64,000 bases of DNA from Piscinibacter gummiphilus (GCF_002116905.1 NZ_CP015118.1:2046001-2110000); one strand, 5' to 3'. Shown: positions 26,653 through 36,585, numbered from the stretch's first letter. Notes: generated by a model not told the origin, from the letters alone. Numbers and translations are program-made.

Positions 26653-27060
26653 ATGGCATACAGCGAAAAAGTGGTCGAACACTATGAGAACCCCCGCAAC
26701 GTGGGTTCGTTCGAAAAGGGCGACGAAACCGTCGGCACCGGCATGGTCGGCGCGCCGGCCTGCGGCGACGTGATGAAGCTCCAGATCAAGGTGAACCCCG
26801 TCACGGGCCTGATCGAGGACGCGAAGTTCAAGACGTACGGCTGCGGCTCGGCCATCGCGTCGAGCTCGCTCGTGACCGAATGGGTCAAGGGCAAGTCGCT
26901 CGACGAGGCGCTGTCCATCAAGAACACGCACATCGCCGAGGAACTGGCGCTGCCGCCGGTGAAGATCCACTGCTCGATCCTCGCGGAAGACGCGATCAAG
27001 GCCGCGGTCGACGACTACCGCGCCAAGACCGGTTCGGGCGAAGCTGCGAAGGCGCACTGA
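26653..27060 (+). CDS. iscU: Fe-S cluster assembly scaffold IscU
   Basis: The 135-residue protein has the three cluster cysteines C37 (APACGD), C64 (YGCGSA) and C107 (KIHCSIL), the regulatory D39, and LPPVK, the HscA recognition motif. It builds [2Fe-2S] and [4Fe-4S] clusters. GGAGA precedes the start. Confidence 0.97.
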   Translation: MAYSEKVVEHYENPRNVGSFEKGDETVGTGMVGAPACGDVMKLQIKVNPVTGLIEDAKFKTYGCGSAIASSSLVTEWVKGKSLDEALSIKNTHIAEELALPPVKIHCSILAEDAIKAAVDDYRAKTGSGEAAKAH

Positions 27061-27063
27061 GCC

Positions 27064-27387
27064 ATGGCGGTGACCTTGAGCCCGGCGGCTGCGCGCCACG
27101 TGACGAAGTACATCACCAAGCGCGGCAAGGGCGTGGGCGTGCGGCTGGGCGTCAAGACCACCGGCTGCTCGGGCCTGGCCTACAAGCTCGAGTACGCGGA
27201 CGAGGTGGCGCCGGAGGACGTGGTGTTCGAGGGCAATGGCGTGAAGGTCCTCATCGACCCGAAGAGCCTGCCGTACCTCGACGGCACCGAACTCGACTTC
27301 GTGCGCGAAGGCCTCAACGAGGGCTTCAAGTTCCACAACCCGCGCGAGAAGGATCGTTGCGGCTGCGGCGAATCGTTCCGAATCTGA
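27064..27387 (+). CDS. iscA: A-type Fe-S carrier IscA
   Basis: The 107-residue protein has the three conserved cysteines C35 (TTGCSGLAY) and C99/C101 (RCGCGESF). It carries clusters from IscU to target proteins, mainly [4Fe-4S] enzymes. It starts three bases after iscU ends. A terminator follows. Confidence 0.95.
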   Translation: MAVTLSPAAARHVTKYITKRGKGVGVRLGVKTTGCSGLAYKLEYADEVAPEDVVFEGNGVKVLIDPKSLPYLDGTELDFVREGLNEGFKFHNPREKDRCGCGESFRI

Positions 27388-27409
27388 CCCCTCCGGTTCA
27401 GCCGACCAG

Positions 27410-27434
27410 GGCGCGGCCGTGAGCCGCGCCTTTT
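27410..27434 (+). terminator. Terminator inside the isc operon
   Basis: A perfect 8-bp stem, GGCGCGGC (27410-27417) with GCCGCGCC (27423-27430) around CGTGA, is followed by TTTTC. It sits in the 83-base gap between iscA and hscB, so it probably lowers expression of hscBA-fdx relative to iscRSUA. Gene order argues against complete termination. Confidence 0.7.
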
Positions 27435-27470
27435 CACGTCCGCGCCACTCTTTTCCAGGAACCGCCTGCC

Positions 27471-27989
27471 ATGAAACTCGACAGCGACGACTTCGAGTTG
27501 TTCGCCATCCCCCGCCGCTTCGAACAGGACCGGGCGGCCCTCGACGCGCGCTGGCGCACGCTGCAGGCCGAGGTGCATCCGGACCGCTTCGTGTCCGAGG
27601 GCGCCGCGGCGCAGCGCGTGGCGATGCAGTGGGCGGTGCGGGTCAACGAGGCCTACCAGCGCCTGAAGGACCCGCTCAAGCGTGCGGCCTATCTCTGCGA
27701 GTTGAACGGTGCCCCCATCGAGGCCGAGAACAACACCGCGATGCCGGCGAAGTTCCTGATCCAGCAGATGGAGTGGCGCGAGGCGCTCGACGAGGCCGCC
27801 ACCGTCGAGGCGGTCGAGGCCCTGAACGACGACGTGGCGGGGCACCGCCAGCGCGCGCTGACCGAATTGAAGGGCCTGATCGACGGGCAGGGCGATTTCG
27901 CGAAGGCCGCCGGCGAGGTGAGAGCCCTCATGTTCGTGGAGCGCTTCGCGGCCGACATCGACCGCCGCCTCGAGCAACTGGGACAATAA
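27471..27989 (+). CDS. hscB: Fe-S assembly co-chaperone HscB
   Basis: The 172-residue protein has an N-terminal J domain with HPD at 36-38 (VHPDRF) and a C-terminal helical domain that binds IscU. It brings IscU to HscA and stimulates its ATPase. Length matches E. coli HscB (171). hscA follows after four bases. Confidence 0.95.
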   Translation: MKLDSDDFELFAIPRRFEQDRAALDARWRTLQAEVHPDRFVSEGAAAQRVAMQWAVRVNEAYQRLKDPLKRAAYLCELNGAPIEAENNTAMPAKFLIQQMEWREALDEAATVEAVEALNDDVAGHRQRALTELKGLIDGQGDFAKAAGEVRALMFVERFAADIDRRLEQLGQ

Positions 27990-27993
27990 CGGG

Positions 27994-29850
<1,857 letters not shown>

Positions 29851-29852
29851 CC

Positions 29853-30191
29853 ATGCCCATCATCCGGATCCTTCCCCATCCCGAGTACTGCCCGAACGGC
29901 ACCGAAATCAAGGCCGACACCGGCACCTCCCTGTGCGAGGCCATGCTCGAGAACGGCATCGCCATCGAGCACGCCTGCGACATGGTGGCGGCCTGCACCA
30001 CGTGCCACGTGATCGTGCGCGAGGGCTTCCGTTCGCTCGGCGAGATCGAGGAGAACGAGGAGGACATGCTCGACCGCGCGTGGGGCCTCGAGCCGAACTC
30101 GCGCCTGTCGTGCCAGGCCATCGTGTCGAACCAGGACGTCGTGGTCGAGATCCCGAAGTACTCGATCAACCACGCCAAGGAAAACCACTGA
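29853..30191 (+). CDS. fdx: [2Fe-2S] ferredoxin of the Isc system
   Basis: The 112-residue adrenodoxin-type ferredoxin has cluster cysteines in EHACDMVAACTTCHVIV and SRLSCQAI. It supplies electrons for cluster assembly on IscU. It is the last isc gene here. No iscX follows; the next 130 bases hold a bidirectional terminator. Confidence 0.95.
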   Translation: MPIIRILPHPEYCPNGTEIKADTGTSLCEAMLENGIAIEHACDMVAACTTCHVIVREGFRSLGEIEENEEDMLDRAWGLEPNSRLSCQAIVSNQDVVVEIPKYSINHAKENH

Positions 30192-30198
30192 GCGGGTG

Positions 30199-30235
30199 AA
30201 AAAAATCCCCCAGGCGCGTGAGCACCTGGGGGTTG
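30199..30235. terminator. Bidirectional terminator between fdx and cheX
   Basis: A perfect 8-bp stem, CCCCCAGG (30207-30214) with CCTGGGGG (30225-30232), is flanked on the left by an A-run (GAAAAAAA). On the minus strand this reads as a hairpin followed by seven T, a strong terminator for the nitrate/chemosensory operon. On the plus strand only TT follows, so it is weaker for the isc operon. Confidence 0.85.
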
Positions 30236-30320
30236 CACAAAAGGGCCGCGAGCCCCTACTGAGGAGACAGTCGACGAAACGTCATCTGCCGCCGGGAGTT
30301 CAGCAAGGTGTGTGCCAGCT

Positions 30321-30779
30321 TCAGGCGGCCTGCGCGAGGTCCACGCACACCATCCCGGGGTACGTGTTCCAGCGGAACGTGATGACGTAGGGGTGCTGGC
30401 GGGCGCGCTGGCCCGCGACGTGGGCGCCGCGCACCGTCGTGGGGACCGAGATGTCGAGGTCCTTGCCCAGGTTGCGGCGGGCGTTGCCGGCCAGCGTGTT
30501 GGCGATCTCGCCCACCGCGTCGAGCAGGTTGGCCTCGGTGAGCTTCGTCTCGTGCTGGATCAGCAGCAGTTCGCGCACGGCGCGCATGGGAAGCGACACG
30601 GTCACCTGGCCGTTCATCGGTCCCGAGAACTTCACGATGCCGTTGAACTCGTGGCCCTGCACCTCGCCCACGCCGAGGAAGGCGGAAGTGATTTCGGGCG
30701 CGACGCGGCTCGTGACCTCGAAGTAGCGGCGCACCGAGTCGATGAACAGCCGCAGGTCGGACTCCTTGAGCGAGACCAT
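30321..30779 (-). CDS. cheX: CheX-like CheY-phosphate phosphatase
   Basis: The 152-residue protein has the CheX fold signature: a helix with the catalytic ExxN pair (Glu91 and Asn94 in DAVGEIANTLAGNARRNLG), an upstream SLPMRAVRELL segment and a C-terminal ITFRWNTYPG strand. CheX removes phosphate from CheY-type regulators. It follows the response regulator by six bases, which names its likely substrate. It is the last gene before the terminator. No flagellar or CheA/CheW genes are nearby. Confidence 0.83.
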   Translation of the reverse strand: MVSLKESDLRLFIDSVRRYFEVTSRVAPEITSAFLGVGEVQGHEFNGIVKFSGPMNGQVTVSLPMRAVRELLLIQHETKLTEANLLDAVGEIANTLAGNARRNLGKDLDISVPTTVRGAHVAGQRARQHPYVITFRWNTYPGMVCVDLAQAA

Positions 30780-30785
30780 GGTGCT

Positions 30786-31160
30786 TCAGCCCTTGTGTTG
30801 GATCAGGCCCAGCAGGGCCAGTTGCAGGTCGCCGTCCGTGAACGGCTTCGGCAGGAAACCGTGGGCGCCGAGCCGCAGCGCGCGGATGGCGGTGGACTTG
30901 TCGTCGAGGGCGCTGATGACGAGGATGCGCGCCCGCGGGTGCGCGGCCAGCAGCGCCGGGATGCAGGCCAGGCCGTCCATCTCGGGCATCGTCAGGTCCA
31001 TCGTGACGATGTCGGGCGAGGCCTGGCTCGCGGCGCGCAGCGCTTCCACGCCGTCGCGGGCCATGCCCACGATCGTCACGTCGCCGAGGGCACCACCCTG
31101 CACGATGCGGGCGATGCGCGAGCGCACCATGTTGGAGTCGTCGACCACGAGGAGCTTCAT
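30786..31160 (-). CDS. CheY-like single-domain response regulator
   Basis: The 124-residue receiver has the acidic pair Asp7/Asp8 (VVDDSN), phosphoacceptor Asp55 (VTMDLTMPEMDG), conserved Ser83 (VISAL) and Lys105 (LPKPF), so it should be phosphorylated. There is no output domain. AGGAGG lies six bases before the start. It sits between the kinase (14 bases upstream) and cheX (6 bases downstream), forming a kinase-regulator-phosphatase unit. Its target is unknown. Confidence 0.92.
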   Translation of the reverse strand: MKLLVVDDSNMVRSRIARIVQGGALGDVTIVGMARDGVEALRAASQASPDIVTMDLTMPEMDGLACIPALLAAHPRARILVISALDDKSTAIRALRLGAHGFLPKPFTDGDLQLALLGLIQHKG

Positions 31161-31174
31161 CGAGATCCTCCTGC

Positions 31175-33307
31175 TCAGGCCGACAGGCGCACGCGGAACG
31201 TGGTGCCCTGGCCGGGTTTCGTGGACACCAGCAGCCGCGCGCCCAGGCGCCGCACCTCGGCCGACACGATGTCGAGCCCGACGCCGCGGCCCGCGTGTTC
31301 GCCGGCAGTGTCCGACGTGGAGAAGCCCGGCCGGAAGATCTGCGCGAGCACCTGGGCCGAACTCATCTCGCCGAGCTGCGTGTCGCTGAACCAGCCCAGC
31401 GCCCGCAGGCGGGCGCGCACGCGTTCGGTGTCGAGGCCCGCGCCGTCGTCCTTCACGACGAGTTCCACCTGGTTCGAGGCGTTGCGGTGCAGCGTGACGT
31501 CGACGGCCGCGGTGGCGGGCTTGCCGAGCGCGGCGCGGGTGTCGCCGTCCTCGACGCCGTGCACCACTGCATTGCGCACCAGCTGCACGGCCACCTTCTG
31601 CAGCGCCTCGTGCGTGGCCGTGGGCAACGCGGTGAGCGGGGCGAGGGCGGTGGTGAGGCGCGTGGGTTTGCCGAGGTCGCTGGCGATGCGCGAGACGAGG
31701 CCGGTCAGCGGCACCGAGAAGTCGGCAGGAGGGCGGGGTGCACCCCCGCGGTCGCGCAGCACCGACCGCTTGAGCGCCTGCAGGCGGGTCAGCAGTTCCT
31801 CGAGCGGCAGGGGCAGGGCGAGCAGCGAGTCGCCGCCGAACGTGCCGGCCTCGCGCAGCATCTGGATCTGCGATTCGAACTGGTGGGCCGTGGCGGTCAG
31901 CAGGTCGAGCTGCAGCATCGAGGCTTCACCCTTGACCGCGTGGATGTGCCGGTACACGGCGTCGACGATGCGGCGCAGCTGCTTCGGATCGGACCCGGCC
32001 TCCACCTGGCGCAGCAGGTCGTTGACCTCGAGCAGTGCCGATTCGGAGCGGTCCACGAAGCCGCGCAGCGCGCCCGGGTCGGTCTCGAAGGCGCGCACGA
32101 GCAGGTCGAACTCGCGCTGGGCGCGCTGCTGCTCGCCCTGGAGCTTCTGCTCCAGCTCGATGCGCGAGGTGACGTCCTGCACCGTGACGAGCAGGTGGCG
32201 GATCTCGCCGTCGGCGAGCACGCGGTTGAAGCGCATCGACAGGTGGCGCTGGTGCGTGTGGCCGAGCCCGTCGGTGGTGGTGATGGCGACCTCGGTCAAC
32301 GGGTTGATGCTCTGGACCAGGTCCTCCTTGATGTGGGGCAGGAACAGCAGGTCCATGTAGCCGCGGGCGTCGTCGAGCGTGCGGGCCGAGACCATCGGGC
32401 GCAGCACGTCGAGGATGTTGTCGCCGGGGTGCACGGACTGCGCGAGGATGGTCGACACCGAGGCGGACAGCTGGGTGCCAAGGGTCAGCTGCGGGGTCAG
32501 CAGGAAGAGGCCCTCGCGCACCACCGACAGGATCTCGCGGGTTTCGCCGGCGGCCTGCTCCGTGGCCTCGTCGGATTGGCGCAGGCGGCGGATGAACTTG
32601 AAGAGGATGAAGACGAAGTTCAGCAGCGCGAGCACGATGCCGGCCGTCTGCACCATCCGCAGCTGCGAGGCGCGCTGGCTGGCCGCGGCCCCGAGGTCGG
32701 TGGTCAGCTCGTTCATCAGGCCGAGCAGCGCGAGGTTGTTCGCGCGGGCGTAGGCCGCGGCGGCACGCACCTGCTCGGGCGTGGGCGGAGACGTCCCCTC
32801 GCGCAGCGGCTCCAGCAGCACGCGCCACGGCTCCCACAGCGCGACGCTGCGCGCGAGGATCTCCGCGCTCTTCGGCCCCGAGGCGGGGACCAGCTGCACC
32901 GGCTTGCCGTCGCCGCCGGTCACCTGGCCGCCGTTGCGGAACGCGGTGAGGGTCTCGTCGAACAGGCGCGAGGCCAGGCGCAGCTCGTCGGTCAGCGGGG
33001 CCGGCACGGCGCCATTGGCCACGGCGAGCTCGCTGGCGAACAGGTTCTTCGACAGCCGCTGCGTCAGCATGCGCTGGCGTCCGGACAGGTTGATCGAGAC
33101 GGCGTCCTCCGAGATCTGGAAGGACACGTAGAAGTTCAACACCAGCACGGCCAGGTCGAACAGCAGGAAGAACGCGACCGCGATCAGGATCTCGCGGTAC
33201 TTGCCGAGTGAAAAGCCGAGGGCGGGACGGGCGAGCGAAGACGCGGCGGCGGGCTTCGCGGCCCGCCCCGCGTCCAGCGCCAGGCCGGAGCTGGCGGACG
33301 TGGTCAC
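31175..33307 (-). CDS. CheA-like membrane sensor kinase with PilJ/NarX-type nitrate-sensor domain
   Basis: The protein is 710 residues from the GTG at 33307, which has GGGGAG upstream; a TTG five codons earlier has none. Domains: membrane helix (about 41-61); periplasmic PilJ-type domain opening with the P-box-like DAVSINLSGRQRMLTQRL (68-85); second helix (about 221-240); PAS-like region (about 255-380); HPt-like helix with phosphorylatable His456 (HAVKGEASML); and a CheA-type HATPase (N-box Asn579 in VRNAVVHGVE, DDGAGLD, GRGVGLDIV). There is no CheW-like domain. PilJ domains of NarX, NarQ and McpN bind nitrate, and this gene follows a nitrate transporter, so nitrate is the likely ligand (inference). 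Confidence 0.82.
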   Translation of the reverse strand: MTTSASSGLALDAGRAAKPAAASSLARPALGFSLGKYREILIAVAFFLLFDLAVLVLNFYVSFQISEDAVSINLSGRQRMLTQRLSKNLFASELAVANGAVPAPLTDELRLASRLFDETLTAFRNGGQVTGGDGKPVQLVPASGPKSAEILARSVALWEPWRVLLEPLREGTSPPTPEQVRAAAAYARANNLALLGLMNELTTDLGAAASQRASQLRMVQTAGIVLALLNFVFILFKFIRRLRQSDEATEQAAGETREILSVVREGLFLLTPQLTLGTQLSASVSTILAQSVHPGDNILDVLRPMVSARTLDDARGYMDLLFLPHIKEDLVQSINPLTEVAITTTDGLGHTHQRHLSMRFNRVLADGEIRHLLVTVQDVTSRIELEQKLQGEQQRAQREFDLLVRAFETDPGALRGFVDRSESALLEVNDLLRQVEAGSDPKQLRRIVDAVYRHIHAVKGEASMLQLDLLTATAHQFESQIQMLREAGTFGGDSLLALPLPLEELLTRLQALKRSVLRDRGGAPRPPADFSVPLTGLVSRIASDLGKPTRLTTALAPLTALPTATHEALQKVAVQLVRNAVVHGVEDGDTRAALGKPATAAVDVTLHRNASNQVELVVKDDGAGLDTERVRARLRALGWFSDTQLGEMSSAQVLAQIFRPGFSTSDTAGEHAGRGVGLDIVSAEVRRLGARLLVSTKPGQGTTFRVRLSA

Positions 33308-33345
33308 AGAGGATCTCCCCAACGAATGGATGTGTTCTGGTGCAG

Positions 33346-33365
33346 GCGCCCCCCGGAGGGGGCGC
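33346..33365 (-). other. GC hairpin between nrtD and the sensor kinase
   Basis: GCGCCCCC (33346-33353) pairs with GGGGGCGC (33358-33365) around a 4-base loop, eight bases past the nrtD stop. No T-run follows on the minus strand, so it is unlikely to terminate fully. It could stabilise the upstream mRNA end or attenuate expression of the kinase genes. Confidence 0.55.
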
Positions 33366-33373
33366 GGGGCCGC

Positions 33374-34174
33374 TCAGGCGGCCTTCTCGACGTGGCCGTG
33401 GCGCGTGTAGAGGAAGTCGAGCACTTCCTTGCGGTAGTGCACGTACTTCGTGTCCTCGGCGAGTTCCACGCGGTTGCGCGGGCGCTCGAGGTCGATCGAC
33501 AGGATCTCGCCGATGGTGGCGGCCGGGCCGTTCGTCATCATCACGATGCGGTCGGACAGCAGCACGGCCTCGTCGACGTCGTGCGTCACCATCACCACGG
33601 TGCTCTGCGTGCGGGCCACGATCTTCAGCAGCTCGTCCTGCAGGTGCGCGCGGGTGAGGGCGTCGAGCGCGCCGAACGGTTCGTCCATCAGCAGCACCTT
33701 CGGCTCCATCGCGAGCGCCCGGGCGATGCCCACGCGCTGCTTCATGCCGCCCGAGATCTCGTGCGGACGCTTGGTCGCGGCGTGGCCCATGTTGACGAGG
33801 TCCAGCGCGGCGAGCGAACGCGCCTTGAGCTGAGCCTTCGACTCGGTGGCGCCGAACACGCGCTCGACCGCGAGGTGCACGTTCTCCTCGCAGGTGAGCC
33901 ACGGCAGCAGCGAGTGGTTCTGGAACACCACCGCACGCTCGGGCCCCGGGGCGGCGATCTCGCGGTTGTCGCAGATCAGTGCACCGCTCGAGGGCAGCGT
34001 GAGCCCGGCGATCAGGTTCAGCAGCGTGGACTTGCCGCAGCCCGAGTGGCCGATCAGCGTGACGAACTCGCCCTTGGCCACGTTGAGGTTGATCTCGCGC
34101 AGGGCGTGGAAACGGCCCTTCTTCGTGTTGAACACCATCTCGGCGTTCTGGACCTGGATGAAGTTGCTGTTCAT
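33374..34174 (-). CDS. nrtD: Nitrate ABC transporter ATP-binding protein
   Basis: The 266-residue ABC ATPase has Walker A GHSGCGKST, Q-loop VVFQNHSLLPWLTCEENV, signature ISGGMKQR, Walker B VLLMDEPFGALD and switch His in VTHDVDEAV. The sequence is of the NrtC/NrtD/SsuB/TauB group; nrtA next door points to nitrate. It has no C-terminal NrtA-like domain, so NrtD is the better name. GAGGAG precedes the start. Confidence 0.9.
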   Translation of the reverse strand: MNSNFIQVQNAEMVFNTKKGRFHALREINLNVAKGEFVTLIGHSGCGKSTLLNLIAGLTLPSSGALICDNREIAAPGPERAVVFQNHSLLPWLTCEENVHLAVERVFGATESKAQLKARSLAALDLVNMGHAATKRPHEISGGMKQRVGIARALAMEPKVLLMDEPFGALDALTRAHLQDELLKIVARTQSTVVMVTHDVDEAVLLSDRIVMMTNGPAATIGEILSIDLERPRNRVELAEDTKYVHYRKEVLDFLYTRHGHVEKAA

Positions 34175-34193
34175 GGTGCGGGTCTCCTCGGGT

Positions 34194-35102
34194 TCAGACT
34201 TCGTCGTAGGTGAAACGCTTGGCGATCGAGACCAGGGCCCATTCGAGCAGCAGGCCCACGATGCCGATCACGAAGATCGCGATCAGGATGTGCGTGACGT
34301 TGAGGTTGTTCCACTCGTCCCACACCCAGAAGCCGATGCCCACGCCGCCGGTCAGCATCTCGGCCGCGACGATCACGAGCCAGGCGGTGCCGACGCTCAG
34401 GCGCACGCCGGTCAGCATGTACGGCAGCACGGCGGGGAAGAGGATCTTCGTGATGACCTTCCACTCGGACAGGTTCAGCACGCGGGCCACGTTGAGGTAG
34501 TCGGCCGGCACGCGCTGCACGCCCACGGCGGTGTTGATGATCATCGGCCAGATCGAGCAGATGAAGATGGTCCAGATGGCCGCCGGGTTCGCGGCCTTGA
34601 ACACCAGCAGGCCGATGGGCAGCCACGCGAGCGGCGACACCGGGCGCAGCAGGCTGATCAGCGGCGAGACCATGCGGCTCAGGAACTCGAAGCGGCCGAT
34701 CATGAAGCCGAGCGGGATGCCGATCACCGCCGCGAGGCCGAAGCCCACCGCCACGCGCTGCAGCGAGAACAGGATGTTCCAGCCGAGGCCCTGGTCGTTC
34801 GGGCCGTTGCTGTAGAACGGGTCCGAGAACAGCACCAGCGCCTCCTTGAGGGTGGCGGCCGGGGTCGGGAACGTCGTGCTCTTCATCGTGAGCAGGGCCC
34901 AGATGCCGACCAGCGCGGCGACGCCGGTGAGCGGTGGAAGCACCTTCAGGAACAGACCCCGCCAATCGATCGGGTCACGCGCAGGGCGGGCCGGCTTCGG
35001 GGTGGCGGTGGACGAGGCGGCGGTGGCCACCTTCGGCTTGTCCGCCTCGGCGCGAGCCTCATTGGCGGCATCGAGGGGGGAGTGGAAGACTGCGCTGACC
35101 AT
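34194..35102 (-). CDS. nrtB: Nitrate ABC transporter permease
   Basis: The 302-residue inner membrane permease is of the NrtB/SsuC family, with about six helices and the EAA-type coupling loop region near LNVARVLNLSEWKVITKILFP. A hydrophilic alanine- and proline-rich N-terminus (about 1-55) precedes the first helix. AAGGAG is well placed before the start. It is 36 bases after nrtA and 19 before nrtD. Confidence 0.92.
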   Translation of the reverse strand: MVSAVFHSPLDAANEARAEADKPKVATAASSTATPKPARPARDPIDWRGLFLKVLPPLTGVAALVGIWALLTMKSTTFPTPAATLKEALVLFSDPFYSNGPNDQGLGWNILFSLQRVAVGFGLAAVIGIPLGFMIGRFEFLSRMVSPLISLLRPVSPLAWLPIGLLVFKAANPAAIWTIFICSIWPMIINTAVGVQRVPADYLNVARVLNLSEWKVITKILFPAVLPYMLTGVRLSVGTAWLVIVAAEMLTGGVGIGFWVWDEWNNLNVTHILIAIFVIGIVGLLLEWALVSIAKRFTYDEV

Positions 35103-35138
35103 GATGATCTCCTTGGGTGGCGGCGTGGGTTCCGGAAC

Positions 35139-36392
35139 TCAGGCCTTGATGGCGAAGCCGTCGGCGTACTTCTTCGGGTCCTTGCCGTCCCAGACGACAC
35201 CATCGATCAGCTTGCTGGTGCGCAGCGGGTCCTTGGGGACACTGATCTTCATGGCACCCGCGACGTCCTTGTAGAGGTCGATGCGGTTGATCTGCTTGGC
35301 GACGCCCAGGTAGTCGGGGTGATCCTTCAGCAGGCCCCAGCGCTTGTGCTGGGTCAGGAACCACATCCCGTCCGACAGGTAGGGGTAGTTCACGGCACCG
35401 CCGTTGAAGAACTTCATGTGGTTCGCGTCGTCCCAGGTCTTGCCGAGGCCGTTCTGGTAGCGGCCGAGGATGCGCTGGTTGATGGCGTCGACGCTCGTGT
35501 TGATGTACGCCTTCTGGGCGACGGTCTCGGCCATCTTCAGCTTGTTCTGCAGGCTGGCGTCGATCCACTGGCTGGCCTCGAGCACGGCCATCATCACGGC
35601 GCGCGCCGTGTTGGGGTTGTTCTTCACGAAGTCGGACGTCGTGCCGAGCACCTTTTCGGGGTGGTCCTTCCAGAGGTCCTGGGTGGTGATCGCGGTGATG
35701 CCGATGCCGTCCATGATCGCGCGGTGGTTCCAGGGCTCGCCCACGCAGAAGCCGTCCATGTTCCCGACGCGCATGTTCGCCACCATCTGGGGCGGCGGCA
35801 CGGTGATGAGCTTGGCGCCGGTCACGGGATTGATGCCGAAGGCCGCGAGCCAGTAGTGCATCCACATCGCGTGCGTGCCGGTGGGGAACGTGCCGGCGAA
35901 GGTGTACTCGCGCTTCTCGCGGGCCATCAGCTTCGCGAGCGAACCCCCGTCGACGGCGCCCTTGTCGGCGAGGGTCTTCGACAGCGTGATGGCCTGGCCG
36001 TTGTTGTTCAGGTTCATCAGCACGGCCATGTCCTTCTTGGGGCCGCCGATGCCGAGGTGCACGCCGTACACGAGGCCGTAGAGCACGTGGGCCATGTCGA
36101 GTTCGCCGTTGACGAGCTTGTCGCGCACGCCGGCCCACGAGGCTTCCTTCGTCGGGATGATCTTCACCCCGTACTTCTTGTCGAAGCCGAGCACCGAGGC
36201 CATCACGACGGAGGCGCAGTCGGTCAGCGGGATGAAGCCGATCTTGACTTCCTCCTTTTCGGGCTTGTCCGAGCCGGCGGCATACACGGCGGATTGCAGT
36301 CCCGGCAGCATGCCGGTGGCGCTGGAGGCGGCGGCGGCCTTGATCAGGGTTCGGCGGCTCATGAGGTTCTTTCGATCGGTGTGGTCGGTCAT
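35139..36392 (-). CDS. nrtA: Nitrate ABC transporter substrate-binding protein with Tat signal
   Basis: The 417-residue protein of the CmpA/NrtA family starts with a twin-arginine signal (MSRRTLIKAAAA, about 11-22, then hydrophobic to about 38), so it is exported folded. Family motifs include GFIPLTDCASVVMA, NMDGFCVGEPWNHRA and GTTSDFVKNNPN. It binds nitrate (possibly nitrite) in the periplasm. The export signal argues against the cytoplasmic sensor NasS. The start at 36392 is chosen; the ATG at 36362, directly before the RR motif, is an alternative. The regulated leader lies upstream. Confidence 0.9.
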   Translation of the reverse strand: MTDHTDRKNLMSRRTLIKAAAASSATGMLPGLQSAVYAAGSDKPEKEEVKIGFIPLTDCASVVMASVLGFDKKYGVKIIPTKEASWAGVRDKLVNGELDMAHVLYGLVYGVHLGIGGPKKDMAVLMNLNNNGQAITLSKTLADKGAVDGGSLAKLMAREKREYTFAGTFPTGTHAMWMHYWLAAFGINPVTGAKLITVPPPQMVANMRVGNMDGFCVGEPWNHRAIMDGIGITAITTQDLWKDHPEKVLGTTSDFVKNNPNTARAVMMAVLEASQWIDASLQNKLKMAETVAQKAYINTSVDAINQRILGRYQNGLGKTWDDANHMKFFNGGAVNYPYLSDGMWFLTQHKRWGLLKDHPDYLGVAKQINRIDLYKDVAGAMKISVPKDPLRTSKLIDGVVWDGKDPKKYADGFAIKA

Positions 36393-36430
36393 GGCGGAAA
36401 GGTCTCGGTGGTCTGCAACGCAGGGGACAA

Positions 36431-36487
36431 AAACAAAAAGGCGTCCGCACGTCTCGTCGGGGGTGAGCCCGGGAGGGTGGGGACGCC
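36431..36487 (-). terminator. Leader terminator upstream of nrtA
   Basis: On the minus strand GGCGTCC (36487-36481) pairs with GGACGCC (36446-36440), followed at once by TTTTTGTTTTT. The loop is large and may fold further. The left arm can instead join a local hairpin GGACG-ACGG-CGTCC (36494-36481), which would prevent terminator formation. This is the element an ANTAR protein would relieve. Confidence 0.8.
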
Positions 36488-36502
36488 GTCGTCCGAACCG
36501 TT

Positions 36503-36557
36503 CAGCACCGCCGTTGGTGCTGTCTGGTGTCAATGTCGAGGATCGCCGTTGATCCTC
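36503..36557 (-). promoter_or_regulatory. Twin-hairpin ANTAR (NasT) RNA target in the nrt leader
   Basis: Two perfect 7-bp hairpins on the minus strand have the same six-base loop AACGGC. Hairpin 1 is GAGGATC-loop-GATCCTC (36557-36538) and hairpin 2 is CAGCACC-loop-GGTGCTG (36522-36503), 15 bases apart. Paired stem-loops with hexanucleotide loops carrying A at position 1 and G at position 4 are the known RNA target of ANTAR proteins. A terminator follows 15 bases later, and the ANTAR gene nasT is immediately upstream. Confidence 0.88.
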
Positions 36558-36569
36558 TGCCGGTTCATT

Positions 36570-36585
36570 TGCAAACGCTGTGCCA
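36570..36585 (-). promoter_or_regulatory. Sigma-54 promoter of the nrt operon
   Basis: TGGCAC (36585-36580), five bases, then TTGCA (36574-36570) is a consensus -24/-12 element with exact spacing. Transcription would start near 36560, three bases before the first ANTAR hairpin. Use of sigma-54 implies an activator such as NtrC, for which a palindrome lies just upstream. Confidence 0.82.

Noticed and set aside
35139..36392. nrtA as the cytoplasmic nitrate sensor NasS
   Set aside because: The twin-arginine signal and the following permease and ATPase genes mark it as the transporter's binding protein.
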